Positions 7,701-10,345 of a DNA stretch of 10,345 bases are shown piece by piece; the stretch's first letter is position 1, and the number at the start of each line of letters is the position of its first letter. The notes beneath the pieces were generated by a model. The model searched no databases. It was not told where the DNA came from and saw only the letters and a program-made list of their open reading frames with translations. Both the position numbers and the translations under genes were made by a program. Origin of the DNA: JAWBOW01 sp038825775 (GTDB taxonomy: Archaea; Nanobdellota; Nanobdellia; Woesearchaeales; WAPY01); contig JAWBOW010000033.1 of assembly GCA_038825775.1 (NCBI GenBank), positions 1-10,345 of the forward strand. The letters run 5' to 3'.

Positions 7701-10345
7701 ACCAACAGTATGGTATTTTAAAGAATTATTAATTACTGATATGTTATTAGCAATAGCTGTTGGAGTGGTAACTCCAAATGTTGAATAAGTGCTATAAAAT
7801 GTTCCAATGTCTGCTGTGTTGTCAAACCATGAGAATACAAATGAAGTTGTGTTTATTGCAGAAACATCTATCATTACTCCTGATGCTGTTGTTCCAACAG
7901 CAGTGTCAGGATTAACCTGAACTCCTACCAAAGTTCCAGCAACATTATACAACCTAAAACTAGTATAACCAGAAGCTTGATCATACCAACCAATAACAAA
8001 ATGAGAACTATTAACAGCACTAACAGAAACACTAAAAGAACTAGCACCAGCATTAGTATCAGCATCAACAACAGCACTAACAGCACTACCAGAACTAGTA
8101 TAAGTCCTAAAAGTAACATCACTACTAGCCTGATCATAATAACCAAAAACAAAATGAGAACTATTAAAAGCAGAAACAGAAACAGCATTACAAGTACCAG
8201 CAGTAGTATCAACATTAACAACACCACTAACAGCACTACCAGAACTAGTAAAAGTCCTAAAACTAGCATAACGAGAAACTTGATCATACCAGCCAAAAAC
8301 AAAATGAGTATCATTAAAAGCAGAAACAGAAACACTCCTTGAAGTCCCAGCAGTAGTATCAACATCAACCCTAGAACTAAAAGCATTACCAAAAACATCA
8401 AAAACCTGAAAACTAGCATAAGAACTACCACTATCAATCCAACCAACAACAAAATGAGAACTATTCAAAGCAGAAACAGAAACACTAGTATAATCACAAG
8501 CACTAACAGCCAAACTAGAATCAACAACAACATCACCCAAAACCAAACTACCATTAGTATCATAAACCCTAAAAACAATCCTATCATTAGTATCATCACA
8601 AAAAACAAGAACAAACTTGTCTTCCTCTAAAACTGAGATATGAAGAGATGTTATGTTTGATGTTGAAACATTCACTAGAGGATCAATAGCATATGCTGTT
8701 TGTTCTCCAAACTCAAATTTTAGGATTGCGTATCCTGCCTTTAGCATTAAATTGCTAAAATAAGATGTTTCTTCACAACTGTAATCTTCTATTAAGAATT
8801 TTTGTATTTTAAAACTTTCATTTTCTCTTATTTCGCTTAATTCTTTAATATTTCCATCAATATCAATTATTTTGATTTGTTGTTTTAGAGAATTATTTCC
8901 GCATTTTAAGTCTAAAAACTTCATTTCATCTGTTGTTTCGTTTAAGTCCAAATTTATCTCTGTCCAATTACTATTGTTCGAGCTTATTATTAGGTCTGCT
9001 GTTCCGGTGGTATTAAATTCTACAGTCCAAATTTCATTATCTCTTAAGTAAGTTATTGGATTCAGTATTGTTATCGTTTCTATTATTACAATGTTCTTTT
9101 CTTCTTCGATTTCTTCTATTTTTAAATCAAGTTCGTATGTAGTATTATATCTTGTTTCGATTATCTTTTCTAATTCTTGATTGCAAGTGTTGTTTTCAAA
9201 ATTCCAATCTTTGCAAATCCAAATTTCAGTTCCTTTTGATTCAGAAGTTATTTTTATTTTTGTAAATTTTGTTTTTTTATAATTTATAAGCAATGTTTTT
9301 GTTGCGAATTTTTCTTTAATTATTTTTTTGTCTTTTAATGAAAATTCTTCAATATTTACTGTTGAATTTTCGTCTAAAATTGCGTTTTCTAATTCTATTT
9401 TTTTAATATCAGAGTTATTTATGTTTAAAACTATTTTATTGAATTTTCTTTCTCCCTTTTGAATTTCTCCTGTTAAGTTTTTAGTTTTATTTTCTTTTTC
9501 TAAATATAAAAGTATTTTTGCAAATTCTCCTTTTTTGTCTTTAATCTTTAATTTTAATTTTTCTTTTAAAAAATCCTGTTCTAACATGTCACTTTTATTT
9601 TGTGTTGTCTTATCTTCTATTAAAGTCATATTTTGTTCTTTCTGTGTTTCTTTTATTGTCTCCTTTTCTTTTGTTGATACTTCTAATCTTTTTAGTTTTT
9701 GTTCGTCTGATTTTGAAATAACATTAAAATCTTTTTCACAAAGAACTTCGTTTTTTGAATCGTAAATTATTATTTTATAATTTCCCTCTCTTTGTGGTAT
9801 AAATGTAACTTCATCTCTTANNNNNNNNNNTCTTAGTTCTCCAAGCATTGAATATGTTTCTTGTTCTGTAATTATTTTTAAATTGTTAGAATCTTTTGAG
9901 TTCTGAAAACTCTTTTTGTTGACTTTAATAGCAATTTTTTCTCCCAAATAATAAGTATTTTTTTCTGTTATAATACAAGTATTGTTTGTTATTTCATAAT
10001 AACTTTCATCTTGTTTTTTCTCTTCCACTGTTAAAAATTTATTTTCATAATAGTTTTCATAATTATTTTGGGTTATTATTTCAGAATATTTTTTAGTTTT
10101 ATTTACACTAAAATTTTTTTTATCTAAGACTTGCTGATTCTTAATTAAAGTGACTTCATAATTTCCCTCTTCTTCTAAAAAGAATTTTATATTTTCTTCC
10201 AAGCTTCCTAAGAACTTGTAATTGTGATTTGGAGTTTTTATGAACAACTCTGCATCTTTAATAGTATATTTTAGTTTTATGTTTATTGTTTGGTTTATTT
10301 CATAATAGTTTTTTTCAAGAATTATAATGTTGCTTATTGGTTGTA
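1791..10345 (-). CDS. Giant multidomain surface protein (Ig array, beta-propeller, DUF2341, CARDB), 5'-partial
   Basis: One frame is open from the window edge to TAA 1793-1791, about 2,850 codons. In-frame codons continue past the TTG at 10247 to 10343 without a stop, so the true start is outside. Domains from N to C: two related Ig-like domains (9705-10343); Lys/Glu-rich linker (about 9061-9700); a domain with IWTVEFNTTGTADL and YAIDP (about 8670-9060); a seven-repeat beta-propeller (7573-8650); nine or ten Ig/FnIII-like domains (4621-7572); an Ig-like domain split by DUF2341 plus four repeats (3005-4620); a further Ig-like domain (2709-3003); CARDB-like (2365-2708); and a C-terminal domain (1794-2362). 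N-X-S/T sequons are very dense, with eight in the first Ig-like repeat alone, as in heavily glycosylated archaeal surface proteins. No C-terminal membrane helix or sorting motif is visible; the protein ends VNFYIEII. Any signal peptide or anchor would have to be in the missing N-terminus. The likely role is adhesion or cell envelope; no catalytic motif is recognised. Confidence 0.95.
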   Translation of the reverse strand, partial: QPISNIIILEKNYYEINQTINIKLKYTIKDAELFIKTPNHNYKFLGSLEENIKFFLEEEGNYEVTLIKNQQVLDKKNFSVNKTKKYSEIITQNNYENYYENKFLTVEEKKQDESYYEITNNTCIITEKNTYYLGEKIAIKVNKKSFQNSKDSNNLKIITEQETYSMLGELRXXXXRDEVTFIPQREGNYKIIIYDSKNEVLCEKDFNVISKSDEQKLKRLEVSTKEKETIKETQKEQNMTLIEDKTTQNKSDMLEQDFLKEKLKLKIKDKKGEFAKILLYLEKENKTKNLTGEIQKGERKFNKIVLNINNSDIKKIELENAILDENSTVNIEEFSLKDKKIIKEKFATKTLLINYKKTKFTKIKITSESKGTEIWICKDWNFENNTCNQELEKIIETRYNTTYELDLKIEEIEEEKNIVIIETITILNPITYLRDNEIWTVEFNTTGTADLIISSNNSNWTEINLDLNETTDEMKFLDLKCGNNSLKQQIKIIDIDGNIKELSEIRENESFKIQKFLIEDYSCEETSYFSNLMLKAGYAILKFEFGEQTAYAIDPLVNVSTSNITSLHISVLEEDKFVLVFCDDTNDRIVFRVYDTNGSLVLGDVVVDSSLAVSACDYTSVSVSALNSSHFVVGWIDSGSSYASFQVFDVFGNAFSSRVDVDTTAGTSRSVSVSAFNDTHFVFGWYDQVSRYASFRTFTSSGSAVSGVVNVDTTAGTCNAVSVSAFNSSHFVFGYYDQASSDVTFRTYTSSGSAVSAVVDADTNAGASSFSVSVSAVNSSHFVIGWYDQASGYTSFRLYNVAGTLVGVQVNPDTAVGTTASGVMIDVSAINTTSFVFSWFDNTADIGTFYSTYSTFGVTTPTAIANNISVINNSLKYHTVGGYQAATQIGFCEGNKFVIAFTNTSGLYWKTYYTNGTEWDGICPDKTPPNVTLIYPNNNTILEQRSVDFNFTVYDKKTPIIPNCSLWANISGTFQEIITIYNISINTITNITLNDLEDKNFIWNVKCYDSSNNFAFAPNNYTLIINYNPPNITNPSINTTIINQSEFVRFNTTITDNYGISYAYITIRYPNSTYKNFSLSKNNDEYYLNFNDTIQLGIYNITFIWANDTLGKSNYQNLNLYFEVTPSPPAEFDLISPKNRTESKDLTPTLSWQQTIESNFANYTILISKNPNFTSIDYEYHTFNITNTSYKVDYALDANAVYYWKVIAYDIFGNYRESTNYFVYITDTIAPNIQLINPENNTVMSQFEIVFSYIPQDTNTIDTCALYSNISGSFSKIVENNTIIKDFENNLTTTINNEGIFVWNVWCNDSAGNSKFGLQNYTLKIDFSPPKINLISPQNNHFENETNIITFIANATDTYSNISYCKLIVNDEVKSEKYNIINDMPFNFTIFLTNGNYTWRVNCTDYFGFENSSTTYNLTVMVIDSQPPFLTIIHPENNSYLSNETVYFNYTPQDSTGIENCSLIINNSIIQTDYEVENFIENYFVTTLEEGFYVWKIGCYDNSSEYNYGESTEYTLIVDLTNPQIILISPENNSYSKSNTNFTYMPIDSNLNTCILFGNFSGIWKEESINYNPTTDQTNLFLKTLEDGIFVWNVWCNDSSGRNSFAEQNLTLKVDSKAPQHYNNLTYPESPTTYDINKEYSFIINWTDNFKIKEVIIEHNFTGTMLNITLINITNEEEANNTIQYNYSIQNLNSATYYYRWYATDFNNNTNTTPIYEYIIEKANSKTELYLNGIKNNLTIDEDNYVNISAQLIKPQTGTIKIYVNNSLIHTGDSPTSINYLFEDPGIYNVTAVFEGNNNYINSYDTLFVNVNDITPPEINLTYPSPNALIGFATINFNFIVYDKSMISNCSLIINDTINQTSYNITTEQIQTFTQTFEEGNYTWQVECYDIFGNYNISEKRNFTYIKSDKIIGYAQTSKPQYQKGEPAVLIANTTDIFGSPLITNITKAEVIFGNTTIDWWNNSWKYRKQIFINNPYNKTLYKTIDLNVSGISSYINNCEELRIVVNEGFNHTQIPTQIISNYSKEWCLIRFNANITRKLGVQDNYWLYYGNPNATSTGQTISLAGLKVQRNWYYMTTTSALVNIEPLSTENSFVMLTVNIASGVPSRSQITSRIYSSNQLLFERYAAVTAANISWQIVESSEIKVQKGTASFATAQLNTTINLDNEVNLNESFIIVMGRANSGTTGNNNQGFFRAMFLNSTTIYIERATSGSAAMVEWQVIQWSNAKVQSGNFSFSSLDYNVSVSPINTSRAFLIFGSAISGVTTIDGNFIGGNITDSTTLRFYKETTTGTAFISWFLVEMPEEFKVQKNSSAITADTNIIISPVITTKAFHVQSWSATTATTTYTQGFMRFELQNSTNLWEDVITGTNTKRIVSFIIEEQILNVSLGTQQEFKTNSSGETNSYGIFSFDWSTKNQSLGTYSLVFIAEKENFTTTRAANTFEIIPDTTKPTVTLLLPENNYTTGVGYINFSYIPFDYNLANCTLYIGNDYVFNPNITDYNPINNQTNYFNNIYFRVGIYYWNVKCEDTEGNFGFAIENYTLNISGPDLVISEERIWFNQTTTIEGYNITVFANITNLGLSDATDPFIVQFYYGDPAFGGTQLGNNITVQNLSRNNFVILNTSFVVKPGINNVFVILDPNDLINESDETNNKANNSIIIPIYQYYYGNVSVEILLGDYLNRTLLKVESIETNYGNIIISDVDSSFSFNDLIPLTRNINNQRTNNDFTDLDIVFNTTNTPDSIKNTWGLGTDDPIATATFNISGRIIENVPIINSTNNSNFITGILWDSADDLSNNYQFDYNDKEDIVFVTKINPKKQGKYGIYDYEIRIPSLLKNYKPGTSLVNFYIEII
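1794..2362 (-). other. C-terminal domain of the giant protein (GNVSVEILLGDYLNRTL type)
   Basis: The last 190 or so residues begin YYYGNVSVEILLGDYLNRTL and include IENVPIINSTN, then FITGILWDSADD, then KINPKKQGKYGIYDYEIRIP, ending VNFYIEII. I remember similar C-termini, with GILWD and QGKYGxYDYEIRVP, on large secreted proteins of DPANN archaea. The beginning resembles the GYVGNISGKIVLDDA segment of the secreted protein at 1-257. Function unknown; it could be a cell-wall or complex-attachment module, since no other anchor is visible at this end. Confidence 0.6.
2365..2708 (-). other. CARDB-like domain
   Basis: The segment starts PDLVISEERIWFN, continues ITVFANITNLGLSDATDPF and VQFYYGDP, and ends VILDPNDLINESDETNNKAN. 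The PDL start, the N.G...A..P.VQFY core and the final D....I.E.DE.NN signature are the hallmarks of CARDB (a cell-adhesion-related domain found in bacteria and archaea), an extracellular beta-sandwich. Confidence 0.85.
2709..3003 (-). other. Ig-like domain with Cys pair, after the split domain
   Basis: It begins KPTVTLLLPENNYTTGVGYI, has NCTLYIGND and YYWNVKCEDTEGNFGFA, and ends NYTLNISG. This is the same PENN, then CxL, then WNVxCxD pattern as the main array at 4621-7572, here located C-terminal to the DUF2341 block. Confidence 0.75.
3190..4146 (-). repeat. Four tandem repeats of about 74-84 residues (KVQ...WQVVE type)
   Basis: Four units each start with KVQ (near 4138, 3907, 3656 and 3420), so spacings are about 77, 84 and 79 residues. 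The units share KVQ[KSR][GN], an FIIV or FVMLTV strand, SG(V/T)T, QGFFRA or QGFMRF, NSTTIYI, and a closing ISWQIVE, VEWQVIQ, ISWFLVE or VSFIIEE. They follow DUF2341 directly, where a LamG-like sandwich is often found instead. I do not recognise a named family; an all-beta extracellular repeat is likely. Confidence 0.75.
4150..4478 (-). other. DUF2341 domain
   Basis: The segment opens WWNNSWKYRKQIFINN, continues LNVSGISSYINNCEELRIV and QIISNYSKEWCLIRF, and ends NYWLYYGNPNATSTG. The W(N)xSWxYRKxI opening and YWLYYGNP(x)A ending are diagnostic of DUF2341, an extracellular beta-domain of unknown function common in archaeal and bacterial surface proteins. It contains two Cys that may pair. Confidence 0.9.
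4621..7572 (-). repeat. Array of ten Ig/FnIII-like domains
   Basis: Units of about 95-100 residues each start near PP(x)(I/V)xLIxPxNN. Approximate limits: 7263-7572, 6976-7262, 6666-6975, 6371-6665, 6081-6370, 5793-6080, 5503-5792, 5196-5502, 4906-5195, 4621-4905. Units 1, 4, 5, 6, 7 and 10 carry a Cys before the third strand (NCSLW, TCALY, YCKLI, NCSLI, TCILF, NCSLI) and one in a WxVxCxD strand, suggesting a conserved disulfide. Units 2, 3, 8 and 9 lack it. Unit 3 (TPTLSWQ, then YYWKVIAYD) and unit 8 (YYYRWYATD) look FnIII-like. Unit 9 (GTIKIYVNNSL, then GIYNVTAVFEGNNNY) resembles bacterial Ig-like group 3. Such arrays act as rigid stalks. Confidence 0.85.
7573..8650 (-). repeat. Seven-repeat beta-propeller region
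   Basis: A repeat with consensus SVSVSAFNSSHFVFGWYDQ, then a YASFRTFTSSGSAVSGVV strand pair and an NVDTTAGT loop, recurs seven times. The FV anchor of each repeat falls at about 8611, 8449, 8299, 8149, 7996, 7837 and 7651, giving spacings of 54, 50, 50, 51, 53 and 62 residues. Repeats 2-5 are closely similar at DNA level; the codons for SHFV or THFV are nearly identical. Seven units of about 50 residues with four short strands each fit a seven-bladed beta-propeller, often a ligand-binding platform in surface proteins. Repeats 6 and 7 are more diverged and may close the ring. The fold is inferred from spacing. Confidence 0.75.
8670..9060 (-). other. Conserved pre-propeller domain of the giant protein
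   Basis: The segment runs from ITYLRDNEIWTVEFNTTG through DEMKFLDLKCGNNSLKQQ and IKELSEIRENESFKIQKF to YSCEETSYFSNLMLKAGY and ends FGEQTAYAIDP. I remember the same order (TGTADL, F.L.CG..SLK, YSC.ET...AGYA.LKF.FG...A.A.DP) in large DPANN surface proteins. It may be a maturation or attachment module; function unknown. Confidence 0.55.
9705..10343 (-). repeat. Two related N-terminal Ig-like domains
   Basis: Copy A (about 10100-10343) contains ILEKNYYEINQTINIKL, then YKFLGSLEENIKFF, then EGNYEVTLIKNQQVL and KKNFSV. Copy B (about 9720-9985) contains IITEKNTYYLGEKIAIKV, then YSMLGEL, then EVTFIPQREGNYKIIIYD and EKDFNV. They align along their length except at the ten-N gap in copy B. Both look like macroglobulin/Ig-type extracellular sandwiches. 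Confidence 0.65.
9821..9830. other. Assembly gap (ten N) inside the giant gene
   Basis: Ten undetermined bases join two contigs. The left flank ends TCTTA and the right flank begins TCTTA, so the contigs probably overlap by 5 bp and the ten N are a placeholder. Merging the overlap removes 15 nt, keeps the frame, and gives GELRDEVTF. Confidence 0.8.

Noticed and set aside
7977..8342. Open + strand frame of 121 codons, Ser/Thr/Asn-rich
   Set aside because: Antisense shadow of the same skewed repeat block; its repeats mirror those of the propeller and it has no initiation signals.
7925..8452. Second - strand frame encoding a Leu/Val-rich hydrophobic 175-residue product
   Set aside because: It is an out-of-frame reading of the T-ending codon block in the propeller; the NNT bias removes stops and produces Leu/Val. 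The main frame here has clear domain repeats.
7915..8610. Diversity-generating retroelement target or CRISPR-like array suggested by regular repeats and NNT codons
   Set aside because: No reverse transcriptase or template repeat is visible. The 150-nt period is coding and in frame, and the differences do not look like adenine-specific substitution of a short variable region.
10245..10247. TTG as start codon of the giant protein
   Set aside because: The frame stays open for 32 more codons to the window edge, and those codons encode the first strands of Ig-like copy A.

Overview
The window looks like a piece of a very AT-rich archaeal genome, most likely from a DPANN lineage of the Woesearchaeota/Pacearchaeota type. 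The evidence is archaeal-style BRE/TATA elements, GGTGA-type ribosome binding sites placed 5 nt before ATG, a huge Asn/Ser/Thr-rich multi-Ig surface protein with DUF2341 and CARDB-like modules, and a small secreted protein with a WQGYxGNxSGxIxLDD motif that I remember from such archaea. The lineage is inferred from memory of protein families; there is no rRNA or other marker in the window.

All supported genes lie on the - strand. Read in the direction of transcription: (1) 10345 to 1791 is one continuous reading frame of about 2,850 codons for a giant extracellular protein. Its N-terminus lies beyond the window, and a run of ten N interrupts it near the 5' end. (2) 1667 to 738 is a 309-residue, highly charged coiled-coil protein with a C-terminal domain resembling DUF5752. 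(3) 257 to 1 is the start of a secreted protein with a clear signal peptide, cut by the window edge. Genes 2 and 3 each have their own candidate promoter and ribosome binding site, so this does not look like one tight operon. The two intergenic stretches (258-737 and 1668-1790) are extremely AT-rich.

The giant protein reads from N to C: two related Ig-like domains; a Lys/Glu-rich linker; a conserved domain ending in YAIDP; a predicted seven-bladed beta-propeller of about 50-residue repeats; an array of Ig/FnIII-like domains, most with a conserved Cys pair; an Ig-like domain apparently split by an inserted DUF2341 module plus four about 80-residue repeats; another Ig-like domain; a CARDB-like domain; and a C-terminal domain that shares a short motif with the small secreted protein of gene 3. 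N-glycosylation sequons are very dense. The likely role is a cell-surface adhesin or S-layer-associated protein, but no ligand can be inferred.

Most notable observations: a sharply bounded block in the propeller where almost every codon ends in T; strong internal evidence that the N-run is a scaffolding artefact whose flanks overlap by 5 bp; the nested domain insertion; and the motif shared between the giant protein's C-terminus and the neighbouring secreted protein. I found no mobile element, CRISPR array, tRNA, rRNA or defence system.
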